Shown here: positions 12,394-25,600 of the stretch, piece by piece
How positions within the stretch are numbered: the first letter of the stretch is position 1
Layout of the letters: each line of letters opens with the position of its first letter
From: Golubevia sp. BC0850
Taxonomy: Eukaryota; Basidiomycota; Exobasidiomycetes; Golubeviales; Golubeviaceae
Assembly (NCBI GenBank): GCA_012976225.1
Contig: JAAVVG010000013.1
Coordinates: 620,001 to 684,000 of the forward strand
DNA: 64,000 bases
Reading direction: 5' to 3'
Made by a program: the position numbers and the translations under genes
Notes under the pieces: generated by a model
Told to the model about the DNA's origin: nothing
What the model saw: only the letters and a program-made list of their open reading frames with translations
Databases searched by the model: none

Positions 12394-14337
12394 TTACTCT
12401 TGAACTTGAGCACCTTCACCTTCCTCCCTCTTCTTCAACTCCAATTTCTTTCCACCAGTGACACGTCTCCATACATCGTGAATGTCGTCAACTACAGTCT
12501 CGAAATGAGAAGTAGAATCATAGGAACGAGTGATGAAGATGTTGTCCTCGGTACCCGATGTTGAAGGCTCCTCAAGAGGGGAGACAGTGACGAATCTGAG
12601 GGGCAGCGAGAAAATTGAATCGAAGATTAGCGAACCGGGAAAAGGTCGAAGTGTTCATCTCAATCCTTTCACTTGGACACAGAGAAGGGACTTCCACTTT
12701 CAAGAGAACCATCAGTGTACAGAATATACTCACTTCTCGTAGATTGGTCCTAGGAGATCGAGACCTGGTCTGAGCTCTAATTCCGGCTTGTCAGTCTCGA
12801 CGATTGTTGAGACTTGAGCGACATAGATGTCTTTAGCGCATACGTTATGGGTTCCAGACACTTCAGCGATATAGATATCTGATGGAAAGCGGGAGAGGAG
12901 AAGAGAAAGCGGGAGATGAGCATGAGAATTGAGATGAGATCGATTCCCTATACTTCCTCTCTTGGGAGATTGAGAATCAAGAAGCAGAGCAGTCTTACTC
13001 ACCATGCTTCCTTCCAACCTGATTCTGAGGAATGATCAGCTGAACACTATCACTATTGTCAGTGTTAGGAATTGGATGTTTGAGGATGCAAATCGCTCTG
13101 ACGACCTTAGCAGTTTCCCTAACCAATTTCTTCTCCCTAAAGTAAGAAGGATCCCCAATCAACATATCAGCCTTAACAGTTTCCTCTCCAGACCTAACCC
13201 CAACGAACTTGCCATTCTCATCAGTCACGATTTCATCAATGGTTTTATCCAACATGTAAGTTCCACCATAGATAGCTGAAAGTCTAGCGAAACCTTGAGG
13301 AAGTTCTCCTAATCCGTAAAGAGGGTAAATGTAAGGGGATTTCCCATACCTTGCCATGGAGGAAGTGTAGAGCATGATTCTATCATAGGTTTCACGAGCT
13401 GGACGAGACATGTAGGAATCGTCTAGGTGAAGTGCCATGGCGTGACCGATGAAATCACGAGTTCCGGCTTCTAATCCAAAGTAATCGAAGATCTTGGTCA
13501 TTGGGTCAGAGTCGAGATCGAGAGCTGATTGATTGAGGAGGGGGGAAAGGGGAAAGAGAGAGATAGGAGGCGGGGGAAAGGAGCAAAGGTCAGAGACCAA
13601 TGCAGACACAACGCTTATAGATTCTACCCTTGTTACTAGATACTTCTTCTACCTAATGATGTCACACTAACCCTCTCCCCTGATCATGAACCCCTTATCA
13701 GCATCTCCTCTCCTCTCCTCCTAACTCACTCTGATGGGTAGCTGGATCGTTGTCCTTCCAACCTTGAACAAATTCAAAGAATTTCTTAGCCCTTCTCTTC
13801 TCAAAGAGACCCATAAGAGAAGATCTGACGGCTTCCATTTCAGTAGAAGGAACCTTTGCGATCCTACCATCTCTATAAACGAAAGAAGCAGCGATCTGTT
13901 TGAACTCCAAATAACGAGTGACATCTGTATGAACTAACATTTTAGTCAATTCACCATTTGCCATCATGTATTTTGGAATCAAATCTATAGCATAATCTCT
14001 ATCTCTACCTAAATCCGTTGGCGGGGATTGACCTGGACGAAACTTATTGTAAAGTTGAGTTAAGTTTAGAGAAGCACATTCTGCACCGTAATAATCGTTA
14101 CGATCCATGTGAAGAACTTTCTTTCCATCTACTGATAATAGAGCTGATAGAACACATTCTGTCACTCCAGTCCCTAAGATGACGGCGTCTGGAGGAGGGA
14201 GGGAGAGAGGGGAGGAGACAGATAGAGATAGAGGGAGGGGGTTAAGGGTCAGTCGCAGCAACAATAGACCAAGCAAGGATTGGCTAGTAGAAAGAATCTC
14301 TGATCTAGATTCAAGGCTTACCGTAATGTTCATCCAT
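12394..14337 (-). CDS. GDI1: Rab GDP-dissociation inhibitor (447 aa, 5 exons)
   Basis: Exons 14322-14337, 13730-14188, 13003-13524, 12734-12878, 12394-12595 (448 codons). The product extracts GDP-bound prenylated Rab GTPases from membranes and recycles them through the cytosol. Family sequence is clear throughout. The N-terminal FAD-fold-derived Rab-binding segment ([20 protein letters not shown], then [10 protein letters not shown]) follows a 16-nt first exon coding [25 protein letters not shown] and [20 protein letters not shown] are diagnostic of GDI rather than REP. The length equals the usual 440-450 residues. The start codon lies only 136 bp from that of the divergent NVJ2-like gene. 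Confidence 0.97.
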
Positions 14338-14473
14338 GATTTGAATACGAAGAGGTGGTTAGAACAGGTTGATGGTGTTTAGAGACAGAGCCAGGTCATC
14401 ACTACATCATCACTATCAACATCCTCCCCTCTCGTCTCTCCTCCCCAGGCTCCCCTCTCCTCTCCCACTCACC
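14338..14473. promoter_or_regulatory. Shared bidirectional promoter GDI1 / NVJ2
   Basis: Only 136 bp separate the divergent start codons at 14337 (minus) and 14474 (plus). The interval is pyrimidine-rich on the plus strand and has no TATA box. Because GDI1 also has a first intron immediately downstream, both transcripts must initiate in or very near this interval. This is inferred from gene spacing. Confidence 0.6.
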
Positions 14474-17400
14474 ATGACATTGCTTTCGGCAATCCTTTGG
14501 TATCTGTTAGGTGGATTGACTCTTCTTCCAGGGTTGATTCTAATCGGATTCTCTACTTTCCTCTACCTAATCCCAAAGATCAATTCAACTGGATCAATTC
14601 TAGAAGACAGCTCTTCACTTCAAGATCCAGATTTCCCTTTAGATTCACAGAGTAAAACTTCAGCTTTAGATTTAGCTCTCAAGAATGATTCAAGTCAGAA
14701 AGCTCACCTTCAACATTCTGAATCTCTACCTAATCAACCAAAAGGTTCATCTCAAGTTCCACTATCTGCTAAAAGACTTGGTCCACCTCCTCCCAATTCA
14801 AATTTACCTCCATTACCTCATAAGAGTGGTACTCTAGTCGTCAGGAGACACTTTCATCAAGACGCAGCTTCGGGTGGAAGCAATCCTGCTGCTACTGGTG
14901 GAGCACAGGGATCCGCTACTGGTACTCCCAGAGATGGAGATCAAGTTGTTAATCAGAATGGAGGCAGGGGTGGAAACATGCAGTCTGGGTCTGGGTCAAA
15001 TAAAAGTGGTTACATGTCTGGACTTTATAGAGGGTTGATGGATTATAGGACTAGCAAGAAGACCTCTACTTCTACCCCACCTTCCAACCAGTCTATCTCT
15101 GACGTGGCTCTTCAAGCTACAGCTGCCAGTACAGCACCATCTTCCTCCTCTTCATCTTCATCTAGCACCGCTTCAACGTCTGGAACTGCCGTCATGCCAC
15201 CCTCCAATCGCCCTCCAACTGGCACGGGCTCGGCCACCACGTTCCACTGCATCTTGAAGCCTCCAATCTTATACCTTTACTCTTCTTCCGACGTTTCTTC
15301 TCCTCTAACCGAATGTCATGCTGCTATAGATCTTCGAGGCAAGAGAGTCAGTCTCTTCGTCAATGGAGTAGGAGACACGATGGGAGAACCTGGAGAAGAT
15401 GATGATCAGGATGGAGAGGAAGAAGATGATGACGAGGATGACTACCCGGATCAAGCAGGCGCTAGCAGATCCAATTCAAGGAGTAGGATGGTCAGCAATC
15501 AATACGACACCACTAGCAGTACCAACGTCTCGGACGTAGACAGCGGAGTCCCAGCTTCGAACTTCAACCTCAACATTTCTAGAACATCCAAGAGAGCTCA
15601 GAGGAATTGGAATAAAGCTCGTAGAGCCACCATAAGAGACGGAGAACTCTTTCAAAAAAGGAACGCTATCAGGATCGTCGCCATGGGAGCTGGAGAAGGC
15701 AGGAGAGCAAACGACAAGCGGAGGGGAAGTGGAGCTCGATCCAAATCGCCAGCTTCGAAGTATTCGAACTTAACTGCTCCAACCAACAGAGCTCAATGGT
15801 TCATCTTTTGCAAATCAGCTTCTCAGCTGGAAGATTGGTATCATGTCTTACTTCACGCTTCTCTCCTACCATCCTCTCTTTCCTCTTCAACAACTTCAAG
15901 TTCGCCTTCCTTCGATTCTGAGAATTCACCTTTGGGAGAATTGTTCTCTCCGGATCATATGGTTCAACTTCTGGCTTCCCTGGATTCTATTCCGGATCCT
16001 ATCCCGTTGAGATGGTTTAATGCTATCTTTGCTAGGCTGTTCTTCTCGGTTTACAAAACCAGTGCTCTGGAGAATTATATCACTAGGAAGATCATGAAGA
16101 AGCTTAGTAGAGTTAAGACTCCGGGGTTCTTGGGAGATGTGGTCGTTAGAGAAGTCGATGTTGGAGATAGACCTCCGATGTTCAGCAGACCGATGTTGAA
16201 GAGCGCTACCGGAGATGGAGAAGCCAGCATGGAGGTGAGCAATCTTGGAAAGTTTCTAAATGGAAGAGTTCGATCGAGACTTGAGACCAATTGCTGACCC
16301 CTCACAAGTTTTACTCTCATCTTTCTCTTTTCTCTAGGTTTCGGTGCACTACACCGGATCTCTTCGCCTCACCATCTCGACGACTTTAACCATCTCTCTT
16401 TCTTCCAGACTTGGTCTCAAACCTTACACTGTCCCTCTTGTACTAGCTGTGGTTCTGAGATCTTTGAACGGAAATCTACTACTTCACGTCAAGCCTCCTC
16501 CAAGTAATCGTCTTTGGTTCGGTTTTACCAAACTACCAGAGATGGAGATCGAGGTTCAACCAGTCGTCAGCGAGAGAAAGGTGCAATGGGGTATGGTCAC
16601 ACGTTTGATTGAAAGCAGAATCAGAGAACTGGTAAGTATTTCTCAATGTGGAAATTGGATTACCAAGGGTCGGGTCGAGAGACTGATCCGGCATAAATCC
16701 TTTTCTCTCCTCCCTCTTCAGTTGGTCGAGTCTATTGTGGTTCCAAACATGGATGACGTTCCTTTCTTCGACACCAGGCAGTTCGCCCATCGCGGTGGAA
16801 TTTGGTCAGATGCTGGGAAAGGAGCTAGCAGCGCTGCAGATCTTCAGCAGCCAGATTCGATTCCTTCCCAACCGATTCCTCCGGTTTCGACTTCATCAAA
16901 GATCAAGTCTCAAGGTACTTCATCAGCTCCGGTAACTGCAATTGGAACGCCAGAGACGGAATTCCCATCCTCGAAGAGCAGCGCCTTGGAAGTCCCAGGT
17001 TCGAGCTCTACGAAAGATGGATCGGCAAGAAGAAGGAAGAACTCGAACACTTCCAGAGCCTCTCTGTCTCCTTCTGCAAGTGCCAGAGTCAGCACCAGCA
17101 CCAGTGCAGATGCTTTGGCCGTCGGAGCTCCAGTCTCTCTCAGCACAAGCAACGGATTCTCTTTGGACGATTCTCTCGGCGCTACCACTTCCAAGCTCTC
17201 CTCTTCTCCTTCCTCAGCAGCCGCAGCTGGCTTGAGTTCTCTCCTCGCAAGAGACTTTGCCGCTCAATCTCAAGTCGAAGGCGCTGGTGGAAGCACGGAC
17301 AACACTAAGAGTTCGAGTGTGTCTTCTTTGCCCGCTCAACTAGAGGGTGGTACTGGTCTCCCTCCCTCTATCGGCAACGATCCTTCGCAGCCTCAACAGC

Positions 17401-20291
17401 CTAACAAACGGCGTTCTTGGTTCGTCGGATCGAGGTTCGGAAATGGCTCAGGCGCTTCAAGTCCATCCTTTGAGCACGGACCAAGCTCTCCAGCCGTCAA
17501 TGTCCCCTCTTCGATTTCAAGACGAGGTGGTCCACAGAGCAGTCTAGCCTGGGGAAATGCCAGCTTGAGTCTTCCACCTGGCAAAGTTGGACCTGGAATT
17601 AGGACTGGCTCGGTGGGTTCAGTCGCTTCCGTCGATGATTCGCCTTCAATCAGTACGAGCTTCGAATCTGAGCCAGGTTTCACCGCTGCTAGTGTCAGCC
17701 CGAGCGGCACTTCTCCTTCTTCAGCTCCGAAGAACAGCAACAGGATTCACGAAAGGAACAAAGACAGTGTCAGCTCATGGTCGACTGAAGAGAGCGACGA
17801 GGACAGAGCTGTGGAAGTTGGAGGAGAGGAAAGTGGAGCCGAGAGCATCAAGAGCGCTGACACCGATTCGATAAGAACCGGAATGGAAAAAGCTTTTCAT
17901 ATGGATCAAGATGAAAGAGGGGAGGCTCAGGAGCTCGATGCCCCTTCCTTCGAAGCAGCAGCTGTAGAAACTCCAACTCCGAGGAAGTCGTCGCATTCTC
18001 ACTCTCAGACGAGCGCTCAACAGCCATCGCACGATGAGATCCCTGCCTCAACTCTCTCAACCTCCAGTGAGGAGCCTCCTCTGACTCCGATGGCTAGCAT
18101 TAGTCAACAGCCTTCGCGATCTCAAATTCCTCGTCTGAAAGAGACGCCGCCTAGAAGCCAGGATTCTGAGTACACTTCGAGCAGAGGAAGAAATGCCGAA
18201 GCTCCCTCGTCTCTCTCATCTAGGCAGAGTACGATCAGTTCGACCTCGAACACTGACTCCAGCAGTTTGAGCGACGCTTCCAGCAGGACTACCGCAGAGA
18301 ACGTTCTACCTAGTGGTCAAAAGGTATTCGGAGCCTCGCACGGATTTCCCCCTCCTCTTCTTCGATCCGCAACTCTGAAGGCTCAGCAAGGAAACGCCGG
18401 TGGAAGAGAAGGCCCTGATTCACGCCCAGCAGCCATTTCCGAAGCTCAACAGAATCGCTACGGCTTGGGATCGAACGCCTCCTCTCCGTCACCTCCAGCC
18501 AACACGAGCTCTACGCTTCTTCTCAACTCCTGGAATAAGGCCAAAGCGAGTATGGTCGATAAGGAAAGTAGGCAAGCTGCTGCCAAGGAAGCCAAAGATG
18601 CCTTGAAGAAAGGCTGGGCTAGCTGGAATACCAAGAGACAAGGAGGAGCTCAACAAGACCAGGACTCGTTACAGCCATCTCCAGGTTCCAATCCTTCGAC
18701 ATCTTACTCAAAAGGTAGGGACGATGCTGTTGATCCAAATTCTTCTAGATCTTGGTTAACCTCAGTAGTAGGTGGCGGTGCCCAGACCTCAGATCCTGCA
18801 AGTCTTGGTCTAGGCTTTGATGTCGATAGGGTAGAACGGAACAGTAGAAGCTCAGCCTCTTCAAGCTCTACGGATGGAGGTGATTTGAAGGACAGACTCA
18901 GATCTGGAGGTAGTCTAATCGGCAGAAGCGCTAGCAGAGATGACGATGACGCGAGATCCAGCGGGAGCGAGAGAACGCCTTACAAGGACTACAGAGCTCA
19001 GAAGTCTAGGACTGGAGGTCAAAGAGAAGGGAATCTCAGTCAGAGTCAGGTCTTGGCCTCGACTGCTCAATGGAGTGCCAACGTCCCTTCTCTTCCTTCC
19101 CCAGCTCCAGCTGCCAGACGTCGAGACGAGGAAGAGAAAGTTTCAAGCTCGAAAATTCAAAGCTCTTCTCCGAATTCTGGTCCACCTTCTCTTCACTCCT
19201 CTACTCCAACTGGAGGGTCTCCAGCTCTATCTGGGATCGATTCTCGTCCCGCCTCTTCTTCATCAATCCCGAGACCTTCAGCTACGCGGCAAGGAAGCAG
19301 TCCCAACCTGAGTAGTACCAAAGCGAAGTTAGCATCCGAACAGGTCATCCCAAACTTAAGCTTCGCTCCTCCTCAAGCAATCCAGCCAATGCGCAAAGCT
19401 TCTACGGGCTCCGTATCTTCTGAAAGGGATCTGAGAAGGGATGGTTCCACCTCATCTTCTCCTCACATGAACTCTTCTTCCACACTAGAGCACCAAGAAG
19501 TCAGAAGAGGTTCCGCTTCAGGTCCTGCATCCTCCCCTTCTGGCTCGAGAATTCCTACCGCTTCCTCTTCGACTTCTTCAAAACCTGGAATCAAGGTACA
19601 GCCCGGAAGAGCTCAGATGATGGCGATTCCCGGAATCCCAAGCATGAATATGTCAAGAGGTCCTCAATCTTTCTCTTCTCCAACTCCCGAACCCACTCCA
19701 GCGTCTTCCAAGGGCTCTCCGGTTCTAGGTACCACCGAAGACGGCCAAAAGCTAGGCTTGGGTATGTTCAGAGAAATGTTCAACAAGCAACAGCAGCAGC
19801 AAGCTCAAGAACAAGAATCCACATCTTCTTCCACTTCTCAAAACGCTGGAGTTCATCAATTCGAAGGAGCGGAAAACAAGGAAGCGCTGGCTCCGGCCGC
19901 ATCCTCTTCGATCTTGGCAGCTTCGTCTCCTCCTATTGTTCCTCCTCAAGACGCTCCTACTCCGTCAGTGCCAGATTCTGACCCTCAGTCGGAATCCTTT
20001 CCAAACGAAGAGACTCTCAAAGGAGATGACTCTCCTCAAGTTGGAGAAGACAAAGGAATCTTGGTTCTCGATAACGCTGAGCCTTCCATTGAATCCAATG
20101 TAAGCTCTCAACCAGTTCAAGAACTCGAGCAGACTGCAAATAAAGCACAGGAAGAAGTTTCAGAAGTCATCGCACCTTCACTCCAAAGTGAACCAGCTAC
20201 TACCGCTGAAGAAGCTCAAACTAGAGTAATCGCTCTTGGACCGGGAGAAGAGACCTCTAAGATGGAGCTCGAAGCTTCCGATAGCGCCTAA
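14474..20291 (+). CDS. NVJ2: Nvj2/TEX2-type SMP lipid-transfer protein (1874 aa, 3 exons)
   Basis: Exons 14474-16234, 16338-16631, 16722-20291 (1875 codons). The architecture matches yeast Nvj2. It has an N-terminal membrane anchor (residues 4-35) and a PH domain at about 255-465 starting FHCILKPPILYLYSS and ending with the helix QLEDWYHVLLHASL. An SMP domain covers about 490-715, with PLRWFNAIFARLFFSVYKT and LRLTISTTLTISLSS. Family members sit in the ER and move lipids, such as ceramide, at ER-vacuole and ER-Golgi contacts. The PH domain is interrupted by an acidic and Ser-rich insert. About 1,150 Ser/Pro-rich residues follow the SMP domain, far more than in yeast. An in-frame ATG at 14369 exists, but 14474 fits the signal-anchor start. 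Confidence 0.92.
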
Positions 20292-20576
20292 TCAAGTGTC
20301 TTTCGGAATCGGCAACGACGAAGAGTGGAAGAATGAAGATGGAAGAGCGCAAGGGAAGGGGTGATGGGGGACGTTTTCATGAGTTGTACTGCATACTTCA
20401 CAAGCAATTCAACCAATTCACGCATTTTTTTACTTTTTTTTTAAATCTATTATAATGACAAGTGTGAATGTTTCTTTTTCGAAGCAAAGGGGCGGAAACA
20501 AGCTATCAATTATTTCTTTTAAAACTCCATACATCGTAATTTATACTAGGTTCTCTCCAGCTTCGATCAATCCGCC

Positions 20577-21788
20577 TCATTTTCCCTCTTTCTTCTTCCC
20601 CTTAAACACCTGTGGTCCAGCTCCTGGAACCTCAGACCTGTTTCCTCCAGCTTTGAAGACCAGAGCCAGGTTCGATGATCCCCAAACGCTCTTGACTGGA
20701 AGCCTTGAACTTGAGGATCCGCTGGGAAAGATCGGATCAATTGGAGATGGAAGATCAGGGAAAGCTGAAGGATCTGGAGGTGGGGAAGAGGTCAATCTCA
20801 TAGCTGACAAGCTTGAAGAAAGTTGAGAAGTACTGCTTTGACTGATGTGATGGTCCTTCTCGTAGAAGAGCTTGGTGCCCCGACGGCAACCTTACTTTAA
20901 GTACTAGGAGGAACAAATCTTGACTCTTTCAGTGGTAAATCAGCTCTGCCTTGCTTGACATCCTGTTCCTCTACCCAAATTGAATTCCCACCCTCTCTAG
21001 CTAATCTTCCGACCAAAGATTCACTAGCCGTCCCATAAATGAACTTTCTGTTGGTAACGATGATCATAATTTTTGAAGTTCTAGTCAGTAGAACATTCAT
21101 TCTGTTCAAAACCGATAAGAAGCCTGGAGTAGAGGTTCTGACTAAAGGAATAATAATAACTTTGGCTTCTTTTCTTTGAAGAGAATCTGCAGTATAACAT
21201 TTGTTCTCCCGAACTAAATTGTAACCCTTCAACTCTTTCTCTAGTGCATCTCTTTGTCTTGACTTTACTATCCCTGTCGGTGTGTGTTTGAGAAACCAAT
21301 CTTCGAATTGTCTCGACCTCTAACCTGTTGACGCAACTAGTCCCCGATAATTCTTCAAAGGCTGATGAAACATCGATGAAGCGAATGCAGCTTTCGAAAT
21401 CTACTTTCTCGTCGAGTGAAACGATAGAAGTAGCGTCCTTGACTCTGATGTGCAGATTAATGTCTCCGAAGAGGAGTAGGGTGGTTAAGGTACCCTCGAA
21501 AGAGACAAGGTGATCACCGTGGAGCTCGTCCTCCGAGAGCAGAAGAGCTCTCAACGGTCCCAGCATGAGTTCACCCGGTTTGCCTTCGAATTTGACGATG
21601 AGTAATCTCCATCCTTTGGAAAAGAAGATAGCTTGAAGATCACCGAAGCTCTTCGAACCAGCTCTTTCATCTATGGCTAGTGAAAAACCGATGTCATCCG
21701 AAGCAGCAGCTTGTAGCCAATGAATGTCTTTCGGGGTTGGAAGGGACGAGATTAATCTATAAGGAATGGTGCTGGGAACGATGCTCAT
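20577..21788 (-). pseudogene. Helicase-like gene, probably truncated internally
   Basis: Three parts can be read. (1) 21788 down to about 21330: an open frame starting MSIVPSTIPYRLISSLPTP, of a kind I do not recognise; by shape it could be a degenerate 3'-5' exonuclease-like domain. (2) About 21295 down to 20905, in another frame: SRQRDALEKEL, then a motif-V-like TADSLQRKEAKVIIIPLVRT and a motif-VI-like NRMNVLLTRTSK, as in superfamily-1 AAA_12 helicases of the Upf1/Senataxin type. (3) After an intron with donor GTACTT, a Ser/Pro-rich tail at 20577-20803. Helicase motifs I-IV are missing, and no convincing splice joins part 1 to part 2. A deletion with loss of function is the simplest reading; a working fusion with an odd intron cannot be excluded. 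Confidence 0.5.
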
Positions 21789-22683
21789 CTTGATGACTAA
21801 GAACGGAAGTAGAAGAAGATTAGGGGTGGGAAAAGACGACAAGAAGAAGGGGAATTCGAAAGGATCATTTCACCTGTGCACCTGGGCAGCGTTTCTGCGC
21901 AACCGCTCTAGAAGAGTGGCAAATTCGAGAATCTAAACCAGTGCGAGAAGAAAGCCGAGTCAGCATACTTGTGTGGCTTTTTTGAGGTTTTGTACCTCGA
22001 GTGGCTGGTTAATGGTTTCGTCTCGATTTCGTCTCGATTGACCATCGCGAGTGAGTCAACAACGATGTTCCTCTCCTGAGCTGATTTTCTGTCTCTAGTC
22101 ATTCCTAATCTACCGAAGTGTGCCCATCCCTTACGTAGCACTGTCTCCAATGGGGGACATCAGCTTGAACGACTAATAACCCACAAGTCAGGGGTTGGAT
22201 TGAGGATTCAAAGCATCAAAGATCCAATTTCATCTCCATGCGGCACCAAGTAGTCAGTCATTAGGCTGCAGAGGCTGCGAACAAGTAAGAAATCAGAGCA
22301 AAGCAAAATCAGAAAGACAATTCCATAGACCAAATGTTCGATTAGGGTACAAGTAGAAAAGAGTGTGATAGGGAAGAACAAAAGGGTATGAAGGGAAATT
22401 AGCAAGAAGTGATTGTTTGCGTCAAATTAGAAAGAAGATCAAAAGAGATGCAAAACGTGATGGAAGACAGGGGGGAGACAAAATGCGACCAGCGAAGACG
22501 GAGAACATTGGTTCTAGATTTGTTGCGACGTTCTTAGAGGAGAATGAGACACAGAAAAAAGGAGGGATCTACAGTTATTAAGAAAAAGGTGTGAGGAAAA
22601 AAATTAATGAAAGACGAAGTGGGAAAAAAATGGAGACAGTGGAAGGAAAGAGAAAAAGATTGAAGAGAAGACCAAGTTGAAGT
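21789..22683. other. Gap, no gene seen
   Basis: The region lies between the helicase-like remnant's start and the 3' end of the next minus-strand gene. One hydrophobic 65-codon minus-strand frame exists at 22208-22405 but has no splice context or recognisable motif. The right part is probably the 3' UTR of the PH-like gene. Confidence 0.5.
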
Positions 22684-25600
22684 TCAAAGCTGAGAGATAA
22701 TTGGTTTTCCGGTGACATGAAAAATGCTAGCATCTTGAGATCCTTCCAAAGTGCTTGAGAAACTATTAGAAGCAGTGACGGTACCAAAGCTCTCATCTCC
22801 CGCAGACTGAGAGTTTAAACCATTGCTTTGGTTGAGATTGACAAAAGTATTTGAGGTGTTTGAAGAAGTCAAGGTCTTAAAGTTGTTCGAGCCATTACCA
22901 GAAGTCAGAGTATTTGAGGGTTCTTCAGGGAACAACTGCGAACTCGGCGATTCTCTTTCTTCATAACATGAGTCTGAATCTAGAAGAACCTCTTGACTAC
23001 TTGCTCTTCTATATCCATACATTAAATCACGACCTTCGAAAGAATGAATGCTAAAGTTGGAATTGGATCTCTTCCTTGTAACGCTAGTTGTGTTTTCCTT
23101 CTCGCTTCCATCTATTGCTTTCCTTCTCCGCATTGGAGAGGGAAAAGCTGAATTGATGTCTCGAATGGGAGTGCTATCGCTCATTTCAACATAAATTGCA
23201 GCTTCACTTGAACTTCTAGAGAGCTTCTTGATCCTGGCTGAAGGAGAGGAACTGGATCTAGCCTCCTCTTCTCCTTGTTCAAGAGTGACTGCGAGGTTCC
23301 TGGCACTTTTGGTCTTGCTCATCCTCGGAGGCGGTGGGAGAGAAAGTCCACTCTGCTCTGAGATGTTGTTTTGAATAGATCCAAGAGCTGCCCTTCGATT
23401 CGAGTTGGCTGATGGTGGATGACGTTGGGGATCTCGGAAGACCCTCTTGGAAGGAGAAGAGCAGGGACCAGTTCGAGGTCTGGGACTACGACCGTGAACA
23501 TTCCTGGAAGCTGGTTTGGGACTTCTTCTTTGAGGAATAGAGCTTCGATCGTCCTCCTTGATAGATAGCTTGAACATGGCTTCATGGGCGGCAGCAGCAG
23601 CCCTCGAATCCGGACTCGAAGCACCATTGTCTCTGAGATTGTCTAGCACCGTAATCATTTGCTCGGGCGGTAGAATTCTTTCGACGACGGGAGGAGAGGA
23701 AGTTGAAGAAGAGGAGGAGGACTGCTTACGGTTTTGGTTTTCCTCCGAGAAGACATTAGAAGTTGAGCTTTCATCATTGTTGAAGGACGAAAATGACTTG
23801 GGAGTCGTAGCATTGAGTCTAGGAGAAGACCCTAATCTATTGACCAACTTCCCGGCCGTTCTCCTTGTCCGCTTTCCTAGAGACGCCTTCTCGTTTCCGG
23901 AACCTGCTAGACTCGCCGTAAGAATGACAGGAGTCGCAGGTCCTTCTTGATCTCCAAAGGAAGCATGATCTCGCTCTGAAGGTAAGTTGATGACAGGTAG
24001 AGAGGAAGATGGAGGAATGACCCTTGGACTAGGAACCATCTCATAATCATCAATGTCCACGTCATTGTCGAACTCCAAAGACCTTCCACCCATACTTGCA
24101 TCACCGCTCGAGACTCTTCCTCCATCCATGCTACTCTCACTGTCTCTTGAAGACCGGAATTCTGAAAGAGGAGCTCGACTTGAGGAGAAGTGGTGTATTG
24201 AAGAGATCCCCGAAGCAGAGTTAGGTCTAAGAAGAAGTTTGTGAGCTAGGTTCCGCAAAGACGGGGATCTCGAAAGACCGAGAGGGTTTGGGATGCTAGA
24301 AGGACTGTCAGAACGCGATTCTCCTCTGGAAGGCAGAGCTAGTGAGATTCCGAGTGAGCTTCCAGTCAGACTGGATCGACGTTCATCTAGTTCTCTGAAA
24401 CTTCTGCTATCCTCCAACTCTTCTTCTCTATTGCTGTCCATGCTTCCTATAGAGTGAGTGGTCTTCAACCGCTGTAAAACTCGTTGACGAGGTTTAGATT
24501 GCGGGACCGCCCAACCAGAGCTTGAGAGCTCAGTCGGCGCAGGGAAGGAAGGAGATCTGCTCCAAGATCTTTGATACTTCCTGGAACTGCTGTCTCCATG
24601 TCCATTTGAGCTACTCTGATCGACTCCTTCCAGTCCTAGTCCAAAGGTCGGCCCCGACTGGGAAGAACTTTCGCTAGAGCCTTGCCTCAACCTTGCAAAG
24701 CGATCTAGAGCATTCTCCCCTCCTTCGTTTGGAGAGTAGCAGCTTTGAGCTATCGAATTCGATGTGAAGACCGATTGGTGACTGAGTGGCGAAGATGATT
24801 TCATTGAAGGACTGGGAGCTCGTAGTCCGTTCAAAGACGACACCTCTGGTAGCATGGCTTCTCGCGCTAGCGGAGAGCTAGCCCGTCGATTTGCCAGTGC
24901 TTTGAGGAAAGGAGAGTCCCGAGAGGAGTATTCGGAGTGAGCTTCAGAGGTAGCACTGTTGTCTGGGTTGAAGTTTTCCGAGCAGGAGGTTGCGGACAGA
25001 ACTGGAGAAGCAGGAGGTTCCTTGCTGCCAGCCAAGTATTGCTTTGCCAAATTTTGAGCATGAGTAAGTCCAGAGCTCAAAATTAAAGAAGTTCGAGCTT
25101 GAACGTGTTCATATCCAGCAGCGGAACTTGGTCGACTTCTCGTCTTTCCTCTTCTCCCCTCTTGAACCCCTTCAGTTGCGCTTCCGAAAGATTTCAGACT
25201 AGCACCAGAGCTGGTCGATGGTCTGCAGAACTCTGCACTTCCACGAGCAGGTCCAGCAGTAGAGAGTTCGATGGATGCTCTGCAGGTTTGAACTCGAGGA
25301 TGATACGCTGCACTATCTTTGAGAGCAGGGACGACGAAGGGAACAGACTGAACAGAACCTTTGGCATCGTCTCTGACTCGTTTCTTTCCTCCACCCATGA
25401 GCAGTGCAGCCAAGCCCGTCCTGCTGGAGCTGCTCTTCAGAGAAGGAGAGGGACCGATCGAGCCTTGCTTCTGGGGAGGCCTAGGCAGCTTCGACTGCTG
25501 AATCGTTCCTTCGTTCGAGAATGGATGGTTCCAAACGATCTGAGCTTGGGGAGATTCCTGTTCCTTGGGAGTTCCATTCCTTTCCTTTCTTCGCAGCGAG

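Noticed and set aside
14369-14473. Upstream in-frame ATG for NVJ2 (adds 35 residues)
   Set aside because: It would put the initiator 31 bp from the GDI1 start and add a His/Pro-rich leader before an N-terminal signal anchor, which is unlikely.
20455-20826. Plus-strand frame of 123 codons
   Set aside because: It is antisense to the Ser/Pro-rich terminal exon of the helicase-like gene and has no splice or family support.
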